From: Mycobacterium sp. Root135 | GTDB taxonomy: Bacteria > Actinomycetota > Actinomycetes > Mycobacteriales > Mycobacteriaceae | Direction of reading: 5' to 3' | Assembly: GCF_001426545.1 (NCBI RefSeq) | Contig: NZ_LMEZ01000006.1 | Location: 540,220 to 604,219 of the forward strand | DNA: 64,000 nt | Shown: piece by piece, positions 34,778 to 43,202 of the stretch | Layout of the letters: each line of letters starts with the position of its first letter | How positions within the stretch are numbered: the stretch's first letter is position 1 | Program-made: the position numbers and the translations under genes | The notes under the pieces: generated by a model | The model's input: the letters and a program-made list of their open reading frames with translations, nothing else | Databases searched by the model: none | What the model was told of the DNA's origin: nothing

Positions 34778-36766
34778 ATGACGCACTGGCTGACCGAACC
34801 GTTCGCGGCGGACCTCGTCCTGCGGGCACTGGCGGCCGGCGTGATCGCGGCCTGCCTCTGCGCCACCGTAGGGTGTTGGGTGTTGTTGCGCGGCAGCGTC
34901 TTTCTCGGCGAAGCGATGGCACACGGCATGCTGCCCGGCGTCGCGTTCGCAGCGCTCGTCGGCACCAGCCTGATCGTCGGCGGCCTCGTCGCGGCACTGG
35001 TCATGGCCGTCGGCATCGCGGCGATCGGGCGGTCGTCCAAGCTGTCGTCGGACACCAGCATCGGACTTCTGCTGGTCGGCATGCTCTCCCTCGGCGTGAT
35101 CGTCGTGTCGCGCTCACAGGGCTTCGCCGTGGACCTCACCTCGTTCCTCTTCGGCGACGTACTCGCCATCCGGACAGACGATCTCGCCGTCCTGAGCGTC
35201 GGTCTCGCGGTGACGCTGATCGCGGTGACCGTCGGTCACCGAGCGTTCGTCGCCGTGACGTTCGACCCCCGCAAGGCCGCAACGCTCGGCCTGCGGCCCG
35301 CGCTGGCCGTCCCCGCGATGACGGTGCTGATGGCCGTCGCCATGGTCGCGTCGTTTCACGTCGTCGGGACCCTGCTGGTGCTCGCCCTGCTGGTCGCGCC
35401 ACCGGCCACCGCACTGGCGTGGGCCCATTCAATCCCGCGGATCATGCTGCTGTCTGCGGTAATCGGTTCGGCGGCAGTCTATTTCGGTCTCATTGTTTCC
35501 TGGCATGCCGGCACCGCCGGTGGCGCCACCATCGCCGGCGTCGCCGTTCTGTTGTTCTTCGCCTCCACGCTCCTCTCGCTCGCCCGCACGAAGTGGCGGC
35601 ACGTCTCCGCAGTGGCCGCCTCGGCCGCGGTGGTGGCCGGATGCGCCGGTGGCGCCACGCCGGCCGCCGCACCGGCTCCGGCCGCCGGTCACGACGAGGT
35701 CGTCGTCGACGGAGCACGCGAACTCGACGGCCCACTCACCAAGTTGGTGTTGGTCGACTCCTCGACCGGCGACACCTCGGTCTACGACGCCGTCGACGAA
35801 TCCGAGACACCTCTGGGCTCACGCGGTCCCGTCTCGTCGATCAGCGGTGACGGCCGGTTCGCATACATCCGAGGCACGGACCGCACGGCGGTCGTCGACG
35901 CCGGCGCGTGGACGTTCGACCACGGCGACCACTATCACTACTTCGCGACGGAAGCCGCGGTCGTCGCGTCGGTGCCGACACAAGTGGCGTCTGTCGTGGC
36001 GAGCAACTCCGTGGTGGCACTCGAATCCTACTCGGGCGCCGTCGAATTGCTGAACCGTGAGGCGTTAGGCGACGGGACGGCAACGCCAGTAGAAAATCTC
36101 CGCGTCGACCCGGGCACCACCGCGGCTGTGCCCTACCGCAGCAGGCTGATCACCGCGAGCGACGACGGCCGCATGCGAGTCGTCGACGAGCACGGCGCAT
36201 CGGATCTCGCCGGCCGCTGCCCAGCCCCGTCGTGGACGGCGACGACCCGGCGCGCGGTGGTCATCGGGTGTGAAGACGGTGCAGTCAGGGTCACCGGGGG
36301 CGAAGGCAACCCGACCGTCACCGCGATACCGCTCCCCCCTGGCGCACCGGCGCAGCGCCCCGAGCGAATGGAGCACCGCGACCGCGCGGACGTCTTCGCC
36401 GGCCTGACGGACGCAACGGTGTGGGTGCTAGACAGCGGCAAGTCGTCGTGGACCCTTCTTCCGGTGCCCGACGCCGTGGCGGTGAACACCGCCGGTGACG
36501 GCACGGTATTGGTCCTGCACCGAGACGGCACGCTGGCGTCGTGGGACGTGCGGTCACGCTCCGAGACGGCCCGGGTCCCGCTGCTGAACGGCGGAGTTCC
36601 CGACCGCGCCCCGCTCCCGGTGATCGAAGTCGACTCCGACCGTGCGTATGTCAACAACGCCGCCGCGCACGAGGTCTACGAGGTCGACTACGCCGACGAG
36701 TTGCGGATCGCGCGAACGCTGCGCACCACGGTGGCGCCCCTGCTGATGCTGGAGGCGGGACGGTGA
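34778..36766 (+). CDS. aztB: AztB-type zinc ABC permease fused to an AztD-like beta-propeller lipoprotein domain
   Basis: A 662-residue fusion. Residues 1 to about 275 are a complete cluster A-I metal permease (MTHWLTEPF start, LRGSVFLGEAMAHGMLPGV, SRSQGFAVDLTSFLFGDVL, LLVAPPATALAWAHS; about 8 membrane segments). After a basic turn comes what looks like a lipoprotein signal, ending in VVAGC (Cys289), a linker, then a propeller region to the end. This second part shares with the separate AztD the pattern CP (Cys481) and GCEDGA (Cys498), and carries a His-rich DHGDHYHYF (382-387). No stop or start separates the halves. Typical AztB is only about 280-300 residues. Confidence 0.85.
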   Translation: MTHWLTEPFAADLVLRALAAGVIAACLCATVGCWVLLRGSVFLGEAMAHGMLPGVAFAALVGTSLIVGGLVAALVMAVGIAAIGRSSKLSSDTSIGLLLVGMLSLGVIVVSRSQGFAVDLTSFLFGDVLAIRTDDLAVLSVGLAVTLIAVTVGHRAFVAVTFDPRKAATLGLRPALAVPAMTVLMAVAMVASFHVVGTLLVLALLVAPPATALAWAHSIPRIMLLSAVIGSAAVYFGLIVSWHAGTAGGATIAGVAVLLFFASTLLSLARTKWRHVSAVAASAAVVAGCAGGATPAAAPAPAAGHDEVVVDGARELDGPLTKLVLVDSSTGDTSVYDAVDESETPLGSRGPVSSISGDGRFAYIRGTDRTAVVDAGAWTFDHGDHYHYFATEAAVVASVPTQVASVVASNSVVALESYSGAVELLNREALGDGTATPVENLRVDPGTTAAVPYRSRLITASDDGRMRVVDEHGASDLAGRCPAPSWTATTRRAVVIGCEDGAVRVTGGEGNPTVTAIPLPPGAPAQRPERMEHRDRADVFAGLTDATVWVLDSGKSSWTLLPVPDAVAVNTAGDGTVLVLHRDGTLASWDVRSRSETARVPLLNGGVPDRAPLPVIEVDSDRAYVNNAAAHEVYEVDYADELRIARTLRTTVAPLLMLEAGR

Positions 36767-37671
36767 CCAGATGGCCGCTCGTCTGGATCGTCTTCCTGGT
36801 CTCCGCCACGCTCACGGCGTGCGGCAACTCGCCGGCCGCGGCAGGCACGGTCGTCGTCACCACCAACATCCTCGGCGACGTCGTCCGCAACGTCGTCGGT
36901 GACCAGGCCACCGTTAACGTGCTGATGCAGCCAAACGCGGATCCGCACTCGTTCGGAGTCTCGGCGAAGGACGCCACCGCCATGTCGAGCGCCGGGCTGA
37001 TCGTGTACAACGGCCTCGGACTCGAAGAAGGTGTCACCGGCAACGTCGAAACTGCCGCGGCGGAGGGTGTTTCGACACTGCCCGTCGGTGAGTCCGTCGA
37101 CCCTCTCCCCTACGTCGACGGTGAGTCCGCGGGCAATCCTGATCCACACTTCTGGACCGACCCGCGCCGGATCATCGGCGCAGTCGACGCCATCGAAGAG
37201 GCCGTCATCCGTGACGTGGACGTCGTTGACCGTGCCGTGGTGACACGCAACGCCGAGCGTTATCGCGAGGAACTCCGCGGCCTCGACACGTGGATGGTCC
37301 AGTCGTTCAACGGAATTCCCGCCGAACGTCGGAAGCTGGTGACCAACCATCACGTTCTCGGCTACCTGGCCCACCGCTTCGACTTCACCGTCCTCGGCGC
37401 CATCGTGCCCAGCGGCACGACGCTGGCCGCACCGAGCTCGAAGGATCTGAGTTCCCTCGTCACGGCAATCCAGACGGCAAGAGTGCCGGCGATCTTCGTC
37501 GACTCGTCGCAGCCGGAACGCCTGGCCAACGTGCTCGCCGACGAGACGGGCATGACCGTGCGCATCGTCCCGCTCTACAGCGAATCCCTCAGCCCACCAG
37601 GCACACCCGGTGCCACGTATCTCGACATGATGCGCGCCAACACCAACGCCATCGTTTCCGGTCTGCGATAG
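36763..37671 (+). CDS. aztC: zinc-binding lipoprotein AztC (cluster A-I solute-binding protein)
   Basis: A 302-residue periplasmic zinc receptor. GTG 36763 overlaps the fusion gene stop (GTGA). Lipobox LTAC gives Cys20. Metal ligands are seen in NADPHSFGVS, NPDPHFWTDP and NHHVLGYLAH plus Asp in FVDSSQPERL, the three-His-one-Asp arrangement of this family. The long flexible His-rich loop of ZnuA is absent, as in AztC, which receives zinc from AztD. Confidence 0.9.
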   Translation: MTRWPLVWIVFLVSATLTACGNSPAAAGTVVVTTNILGDVVRNVVGDQATVNVLMQPNADPHSFGVSAKDATAMSSAGLIVYNGLGLEEGVTGNVETAAAEGVSTLPVGESVDPLPYVDGESAGNPDPHFWTDPRRIIGAVDAIEEAVIRDVDVVDRAVVTRNAERYREELRGLDTWMVQSFNGIPAERRKLVTNHHVLGYLAHRFDFTVLGAIVPSGTTLAAPSSKDLSSLVTAIQTARVPAIFVDSSQPERLANVLADETGMTVRIVPLYSESLSPPGTPGATYLDMMRANTNAIVSGLR

Positions 37672-37699
37672 GCGCAGACCACTGTCCAAGGGAGAAGAC

Positions 37700-38869
37700 A
37701 TGATTCACACGCACTGGCTGTATCGCCTGACGGTGCTGCCGGTCACGGTCGCCGCGCTCGCCGCGTGTTCGTCGAACGACGGGGCGGGGAGTTCCGCGAG
37801 CGCGCCGATCAACGACCCGCTCGTCGCGACATACGACGGCGGCCTCTACGTGCTCGACGGCAAGACCCTGGAACTCAAGGCCGACATTCCGTTGGACGGC
37901 TTTCTGCGCGTCAACCCGGCCGGTGACGACGGGCACGTCCTGGTGACCACCGGCGAAGGCTTCCGCGTGCTCGACGCCGCGGGCGGACGACTCACCGACG
38001 ACACGTTCGCCGCCGCCAAGGCCGGCCACGTGGTGCCGCACGGTGATCGGACCGTCTTGTTCGCCGACGGGACCGGCGAGATCACCACGTTCGACCCCGA
38101 CGCTCTGGCCGACGGGAAGCCCGCGACCGAACGGTTCACGACACCGCAGCCGCACCACGGCGTTGCGGTGATCCTGAACGACGGCACGATGCTGCACAGC
38201 ATCGGCGACCCCGAGAGCCGTAGCGGTGCGGTCGCCCTTCGCGGGGGTGCGGAGATCGCCAGAAGCGAGGACTGCCCCGGCATTCACGGCGAGACGATCG
38301 CCGCCGACGAGACGGTCGTGTTCGGTTGTGAGAACGGCGCCTTGGAGTTCGCAGACGGCGCCTTCACCAAGGTTGCCAGTCCCACCCCGTACGGACGGAT
38401 CGGCACCACCAAGGGCGACGACGCGTCCACCGTCGTGCTGGGCGACATGAAGGTCGACGCGGACGCCGAACTGGAACGCCCGGAGCAGTTCTCCCTGGTC
38501 GACACCGCGACCAACCAGATGAAGGTGGTCGCGCTTCCGCCGTCGGTGAGCTACTCGTTCCGATCGCTGGCGCGCGGACCCGGGGCCGAGGCACTCGTTC
38601 TGGGCACCGACGGCAAGCTACGCGTCGTCGACCCGGCCACCGGAGCCACCGTCAAGGCGGTCGACGTCACCGAGCCGTGGACCGAGCCCGACGACTGGCA
38701 GGAACCGCGCCCGACGGTGTTCACCCGTGAGGACGCCGTGTACGTCACGGACCCGGCGACCAAGCAGATTCACGTGATCGATCTGCAAGGCGGCACGATC
38801 GCCAAGTCGGCGACGCTGCCGCGAGAACCGAACGAGCTCAGCGGGGCGATCGGCCACAGGCACGGCTAA
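37700..38869 (+). CDS. aztD: AztD-like zinc metallochaperone, beta-propeller lipoprotein
   Basis: A 389-residue propeller protein with a lipoprotein signal ending LAAC (Cys23). It has repeated strand motifs (GGLYVLDGKTLEL, EGFRVLDAAGG, GKLRVVDPATG, IHVIDLQGG), a histidine-rich QPHHGV, the pattern CP/GCENGA (Cys192, Cys210) and C-terminal GHRHG. GGGAGAAG precedes the ATG. AztD of Paracoccus delivers zinc to AztC; order AztB-C-D here fits that system. Some relatives in this location are called anchored-repeat ABC proteins. Confidence 0.85.
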   Translation: MIHTHWLYRLTVLPVTVAALAACSSNDGAGSSASAPINDPLVATYDGGLYVLDGKTLELKADIPLDGFLRVNPAGDDGHVLVTTGEGFRVLDAAGGRLTDDTFAAAKAGHVVPHGDRTVLFADGTGEITTFDPDALADGKPATERFTTPQPHHGVAVILNDGTMLHSIGDPESRSGAVALRGGAEIARSEDCPGIHGETIAADETVVFGCENGALEFADGAFTKVASPTPYGRIGTTKGDDASTVVLGDMKVDADAELERPEQFSLVDTATNQMKVVALPPSVSYSFRSLARGPGAEALVLGTDGKLRVVDPATGATVKAVDVTEPWTEPDDWQEPRPTVFTREDAVYVTDPATKQIHVIDLQGGTIAKSATLPREPNELSGAIGHRHG

Positions 38870-38870
38870 G

Positions 38871-38930
38871 TCATCAACCGTTGACACGGTGGGCACCTCC
38901 GCATACGGTCATGTCACCAATTGTTGACAT
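38871..38930 (+). promoter_or_regulatory. promoter with paired 17-bp operator-like repeats
   Basis: TTGACA (38881-38886), a 17-base spacer and TACGGT (38904-38909) form a near-consensus promoter. TCATCAACCGTTGACAC (38871-38887) recurs as TCACCAATTGTTGACAT (38914-38930), 13 of 17 identical with only C/T changes, 43 bases apart. The second copy lies in an 18/20 palindrome (38911-38930) at the likely start site. Confidence 0.6.
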
Positions 38931-38950
38931 AGCCGGCGAGGGAGCCCACC

Positions 38951-40108
38951 GTGAGCCGTTCACCACAGGTACGCACACCCCGCCACCGGCGCACGTCGCC
39001 GCCCCGGTGGGCCGGCGTCGTCGCCGCAGCACTGACCGTTGCCTCGGTGACCACCGTCGCGGCGCCGTTGGCGCCCAAGGACGTTCACCTCGTCCACGCC
39101 ACCGAGGTGGCACTGGCCGCCCGGTCGACCGGCCTCGCGGCGGCGGTCACGGCACCACCGGTCAGCACCCTCTTCGACCCGGCCGTCACCCCGGTCTTGG
39201 CGCATCTCTCGACAGCGGTCTACCGCCAGCTGCTCCTGTCGTTTCGGGATCCGCAGCAGCAGGAAGTGATCGGCGACTTCTTCCACGGCGGAATCGCCGG
39301 CGTCCTCAAGAAGCAGGCGACCTCACGGCTCACGAGCCCCGACCAAACCCAGATCCTGAACGACTTCTTCGAGGGCGGGGTGTTCCAGTCGGAGGCCCAC
39401 CGCTTCCTGCAGCTGTTCACCGACCCCGACCAGCACCAGTTCATCAGCGACTTCGTCACCGGCGGCCTCATCCAGGTGGTCCGCAACCGACTGCTCGACG
39501 CGACGGCCGACCCCGGCCAGCGGGCCGCCATCATCGCGTTCTTCCCCGACGAGGTCACCGACTATCGCGGCGGACCCATCGCCGTCGTGCAGCGGAGGTT
39601 GATCGCCGCCGCCAAGGGAAATCCGGTCGTCATCGGCCTGGTGAACGGCATCTTCGAGAACCCCGTCGTGGTGGCGGTGCAGCACATCCTCGGCGGCGGG
39701 CCCTTGATCGGCACGCCGCTGCACGAATTGCCGCCGATCACCCCTGACGCGGCGGTCGCCCCGCCGCACACCGCGACCGTCGCGAAACCGACTGCCATTC
39801 AAGAGGTTTCGGAGTCTCCGATCACCTCGGCGCGCCACAGTGCACCCGAGCCGGACGACGACGAGCCCGCCACCAAGCCCAAGTCGACGACCGACACCAA
39901 GAAGAACGACGTCGAGAAGACCGTGGCGACCGACGTCATGAAGACTGGCAACAAGGTCGAACCGGCAGGCACCGAGGACGACACCCCGAAGCCCAATAAG
40001 AGCGCCTCGGCGACGCCGGCCCCCGAGGCGGACACGACACCGGCCGCCAGCCAGGACGACGACACGGGAAGCACGGGCAGCGGGGACGGCGACGCCGGGC
40101 CAGAATGA
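38951..40108 (+). CDS. secreted protein with tandem helical repeats, unknown function
   Basis: A 385-residue protein from GTG 38951 behind GAGGGAG. An N-terminal Arg-rich stretch and Ala/Val core ending near AAP look like a signal peptide or anchor. Residues about 85-200 hold four related units of roughly 30 residues: DPQQQEVIGDFFHGGIAGVL, SPDQTQILNDFFEGG, DPDQHQFISDFVTGGLIQVV and DPGQRAAIIAFFPDEV. After about residue 260 the tail is acidic, Pro/Thr/Lys-rich and disordered, ending TGSGDGDAGPE. No family is recognised. It has its own promoter with operator-like repeats. Confidence 0.75.
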   Translation: MSRSPQVRTPRHRRTSPPRWAGVVAAALTVASVTTVAAPLAPKDVHLVHATEVALAARSTGLAAAVTAPPVSTLFDPAVTPVLAHLSTAVYRQLLLSFRDPQQQEVIGDFFHGGIAGVLKKQATSRLTSPDQTQILNDFFEGGVFQSEAHRFLQLFTDPDQHQFISDFVTGGLIQVVRNRLLDATADPGQRAAIIAFFPDEVTDYRGGPIAVVQRRLIAAAKGNPVVIGLVNGIFENPVVVAVQHILGGGPLIGTPLHELPPITPDAAVAPPHTATVAKPTAIQEVSESPITSARHSAPEPDDDEPATKPKSTTDTKKNDVEKTVATDVMKTGNKVEPAGTEDDTPKPNKSASATPAPEADTTPAASQDDDTGSTGSGDGDAGPE

Positions 40109-40112
40109 CCAG

Positions 40113-40511
40113 GTGACTCCCGATCTCGCAGCCGCCAACCGCATCGTCGAGGCCGCGCACGCCGAGGCGGCACGGCGGTCGATCCTGGTGTCGGCGGCCG
40201 TCGTCGACGCGGGCGGTCATCTCGTGGCCTTCGGCCGGATGGACGGCGCCGAGATCGCCGGGCCCGTCCTGGCGGTCGACAAGGCCTACACGGCGGTCGC
40301 CAACAGCATCTCGACCGCCGAACTCGCCGTCCTCGCCGCCCCTGGCGGCGAACTGTTCGGCTTACATGCCAACGGCGGTGGCCGGTTCGTCATCTTCGGT
40401 GGCGGCGTGCCGATCACGTCGGATGGGCGGATCGTCGGCGGGGTGGGCGTCAGCGGTGCCAGCGCGGAGGATGACGCCGCCTGCGCCGAAGCCGGACTGC
40501 GCGCATTCTGA
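40113..40511 (+). CDS. GlcG/HbpS-family protein (heme-binding-like)
   Basis: A 132-residue protein of the GlcG/HbpS fold: AANRIVEAAHAEAARRSILVSAAVVDAGGHLVAF, DKAYTAVANSISTAEL and GGGVPITSDGRIVGGVGVSGASAEDD are the family blocks. Related Streptomyces HbpS binds heme and senses redox stress; other members have no known role. GTG 40113 lies 4 bases after the previous stop, so the two genes may be translated together. Exact function not predictable. Confidence 0.85.
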   Translation: MTPDLAAANRIVEAAHAEAARRSILVSAAVVDAGGHLVAFGRMDGAEIAGPVLAVDKAYTAVANSISTAELAVLAAPGGELFGLHANGGGRFVIFGGGVPITSDGRIVGGVGVSGASAEDDAACAEAGLRAF

Positions 40512-40566
40512 GAAAGCCCTCATCCGACCCGGTTCCACACCGTTTCCTGTCGGTAGGCTGGGCGCC

Positions 40567-41424
40567 ATGAACAGCTTTCTGCTGGTGCTCATCGTGGTTC
40601 TCATCGCCGTCATCGCCTTCGCCGTCGTCGCTTCGTCGAAGGCGTCCGGCAAGCGCAACGCGGCGTCGCTCGACGACGCCAAGGCCGACGCCCGGCGCGC
40701 GATCGACCGCCTCGGCGGTCAGGTGATCAACCTGACCGGCACCGACGACGCCTCCAAGCAGGCGTTGGCCGACGCCTCCGAGCGCTTTACCGCGGCAGGC
40801 TCTCAGATCGAGCAGGCCACCACCGCCAAGCAGGCCCACCTCGCCAAGGAAACCGCGATGGAGGGTCTGTATTACATCCGCGCGGCCCGGGTTGCGATGA
40901 ACATGGATCCCGGACCGGAGCTCGAGTCGCTGGCCGGACAGAACTCGGCGGGCACCGTGACCGAGGCACGCCGGGTGGAGTTCGAGGGCCGCGACATCGA
41001 GGCCTCGCCGTCGCCCTCCGAACGCACCCCGAATTACTACCCGGGCGGCCGGGTCGCCGGGCGTCCCGTCCCCGCCGGCTGGTACTCCGAGCCGTGGTGG
41101 AAGCCCGCCCTGGTGGCAGGCGCCTGGGGCATGGGTTCGGTGCTGCTCTTCAGCGCGATGTTCTCCGGCATGGGCGGGGTCGGCTATGACGCGCAGGGCT
41201 TCGAGAACGGATACGGCGACGGCTATCAGGACGGCATGGACCAAGGCCAGCTCGACGGCGGCGGCGACCAGGGCGGCCAGGACTTCGGCGACACCGGTGG
41301 CGGCGACGGCGGCGGCTGGGGTGGAGACTCCGGCGGAGGCTGGGGCGGCGGTGACTCCGGTGGCTGGGGCGGCGACTTCGGCGGCGGTGGCGACTTCGGT
41401 GGCGGGGACTTCGGCGGCTTCTAG
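40567..41424 (+). CDS. membrane-anchored protein with glycine-rich tail
   Basis: A 285-residue protein. Residues 4-23 are an N-terminal membrane helix; residues about 33-125 form a helical, Ala-rich domain similar to DUF1542-type segments (DDAKADARRAIDRLGGQVINL). A PNYYPGGRVAGRPVPAGWYSEPWW motif region precedes a second hydrophobic helix (about 180-200), and the tail from about 220 is nearly pure Gly/Asp/Trp/Phe repeats (GGGWGGDSGG, GGDFGGGD). Tails of this sort occur in YgcG-like surface proteins. Function unknown. Confidence 0.75.
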   Translation: MNSFLLVLIVVLIAVIAFAVVASSKASGKRNAASLDDAKADARRAIDRLGGQVINLTGTDDASKQALADASERFTAAGSQIEQATTAKQAHLAKETAMEGLYYIRAARVAMNMDPGPELESLAGQNSAGTVTEARRVEFEGRDIEASPSPSERTPNYYPGGRVAGRPVPAGWYSEPWWKPALVAGAWGMGSVLLFSAMFSGMGGVGYDAQGFENGYGDGYQDGMDQGQLDGGGDQGGQDFGDTGGGDGGGWGGDSGGGWGGGDSGGWGGDFGGGGDFGGGDFGGF

Positions 41425-41467
41425 GTAGCGAGCACTGCTGGGCCGGCCCTTCTCACCCGAACCAGAA

Positions 41468-43153
41468 CTAAAAGCGACTCTCGAGCCGCGCCGACACCCC
41501 AGCCTCCTGAAGGTCGAGCCGGTCGAGCATCGCGCGGGCCGCTTCGTCTTCGATCTGCCCCTCGTCGCGCTCGGCGATCAGGGCGGCCCGTTGCGCTTGC
41601 AGCACTTGCAGATACAGCGCTCCGAACACCTCGGCGCGCAAGGTGTGGGTCGCCGGATCGGGCAGCTCGTCGGCGTCCTGCGAGTGCCGCGCGATCGTGG
41701 TCCGGATTTCGGCCAGCACCGCCGGGTCGAGGCCTTCCGGTGGATTCGCCCTGAATTCAGTCAGCACCTCGTCGGCGGCGTCGTGGACCACCCGCTCGGC
41801 CTTCAGCGTCTGCTCGCGCTCGTAGTCGGAGGCCTCCGCCGACAGGTTCAGCTTGCTGATCAGGAACGGCAGCGTGCTGCCCTGGATCAGCAGGGTGCCG
41901 ACGCTGACGACGAACGCCACGGCCTGAATGGTGGCGCGCTCGGGGAACGGCTCGCCGGCCGCCGTCGTCACCGGGATCGCCGCGGCGGCGGCCAACGTCA
42001 CCACGCCGCGCATGCCGGTCCAGGAGACCACCACGTTCTCCTGCCAACTCAGCGACCGGCGGTCGATGACGGAACGCCACTTGCCCGGCGGCTTTCCACG
42101 GCGGCGGGTGCCGAGTGCTCCTCGCCCGCCAACGGCCGGGACGGGCACGCTCAGCCTGCTCTCCACGTGGCTCGACAACTTGCTCCGACCGAACATGACC
42201 AGCACCGACAGTGGCCGGATCAGCATCACGATGACCAGCACGATCAGCGAGGCGACGGCCACCTCGCCCAGTGACTCGTGGGCCTCGCGGAGGTCTTCGA
42301 GCACGAATCGCAGGTGCAGACCGATGTAGGCAAAGACGAAGGCCTCCAACAGCACGTCGACCGAGTTCCAGACGTAGCGTTCCTGCAGCCGGGTCTGATA
42401 GCCCGCGCCGAGGGTTCCGTTGCCGACCACGAAGCCGGCCACGACGACCGCGAGGACGCCCGAGGCGTGCAACTCCTCGGCCGCGATGAAGGCCGCGAAG
42501 GGCACCACCAGACCCTGCACCGTCTCCAGGCCCGGGTTGTTCAGTCGCTTGCGGATCCACAGCGTCACCAATCCCAGTGCGGCGCCGACGATCGGGCCAA
42601 GAACTGCGCTGTACCCGAACAACAGGAACGGGTTCTCGATGAAGGTGTGGCTGCCCGCAACCTGGGCCACCGCGATGGTGAACAACGTCAGCGCGGCGGC
42701 GTCGTTGATGAGGCTCTCGCCGGTCAGGATGGCCATCACCTTCTTCGGCAACCCCAGCTTGCGGCCCACCGCAACGGCGGTGACGGCATCCGGCGGGGCG
42801 ACGATCGCGCCGAGGATCAGGGCCGTGCCGAACGTCAGCGGCACCACGACGAGCCACGACGACACCGCCGCCACGGTGAAGGCGGTGACCACGACCAGGC
42901 CGACGCCAAGACCGAGGATCGGTCGGATGTTGCGCAGGAACGTCGGGAACGAGAAGTTCAGCGCCGCCGAGTAGAGCAGCGGCGGCAGGACCACCGTCAG
43001 CAGGATGTGCGAGTCGAGTTCGGGCGCCTCGAAGCCTGGGACGAACGACGCCGCGATGCCGATGACGACGATGATCAGCGCGGGTTCGAGACCTCGGTGG
43101 TGGGCGATGGCGGTGACGATGATCGCCCCGACGACGACGAGGATGAGTTCCAC
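41468..43153 (-). CDS. Na+/H+ antiporter, CPA1 family
   Basis: A 561-residue integral membrane exchanger. About twelve hydrophobic helices precede a cytosolic C-terminal tail rich in charged helices. Ion-binding signatures are LGAIVAPPDAVTAVAVG and ILTGESLINDAAAL; GMRGVVTLAAAAAIP near the end of the membrane domain is also typical. It is convergent with the glycine-rich protein gene and independent of the nei1/rpiB genes upstream. Role in sodium or pH homeostasis is inferred from family. Confidence 0.92.
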   Translation of the reverse strand: MELILVVVGAIIVTAIAHHRGLEPALIIVVIGIAASFVPGFEAPELDSHILLTVVLPPLLYSAALNFSFPTFLRNIRPILGLGVGLVVVTAFTVAAVSSWLVVVPLTFGTALILGAIVAPPDAVTAVAVGRKLGLPKKVMAILTGESLINDAAALTLFTIAVAQVAGSHTFIENPFLLFGYSAVLGPIVGAALGLVTLWIRKRLNNPGLETVQGLVVPFAAFIAAEELHASGVLAVVVAGFVVGNGTLGAGYQTRLQERYVWNSVDVLLEAFVFAYIGLHLRFVLEDLREAHESLGEVAVASLIVLVIVMLIRPLSVLVMFGRSKLSSHVESRLSVPVPAVGGRGALGTRRRGKPPGKWRSVIDRRSLSWQENVVVSWTGMRGVVTLAAAAAIPVTTAAGEPFPERATIQAVAFVVSVGTLLIQGSTLPFLISKLNLSAEASDYEREQTLKAERVVHDAADEVLTEFRANPPEGLDPAVLAEIRTTIARHSQDADELPDPATHTLRAEVFGALYLQVLQAQRAALIAERDEGQIEDEAARAMLDRLDLQEAGVSARLESRF

Positions 43154-43202
43154 CCGCCGATTGTCCCGTCAAACGCCGGGCAGTGCGCACCCGACCGTCG
43201 CG

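Noticed and set aside
34758..34997. N-terminal extension of aztA
   Set aside because: Arg-rich shadow of the permease gene; ABC domain homology begins only after 34730.
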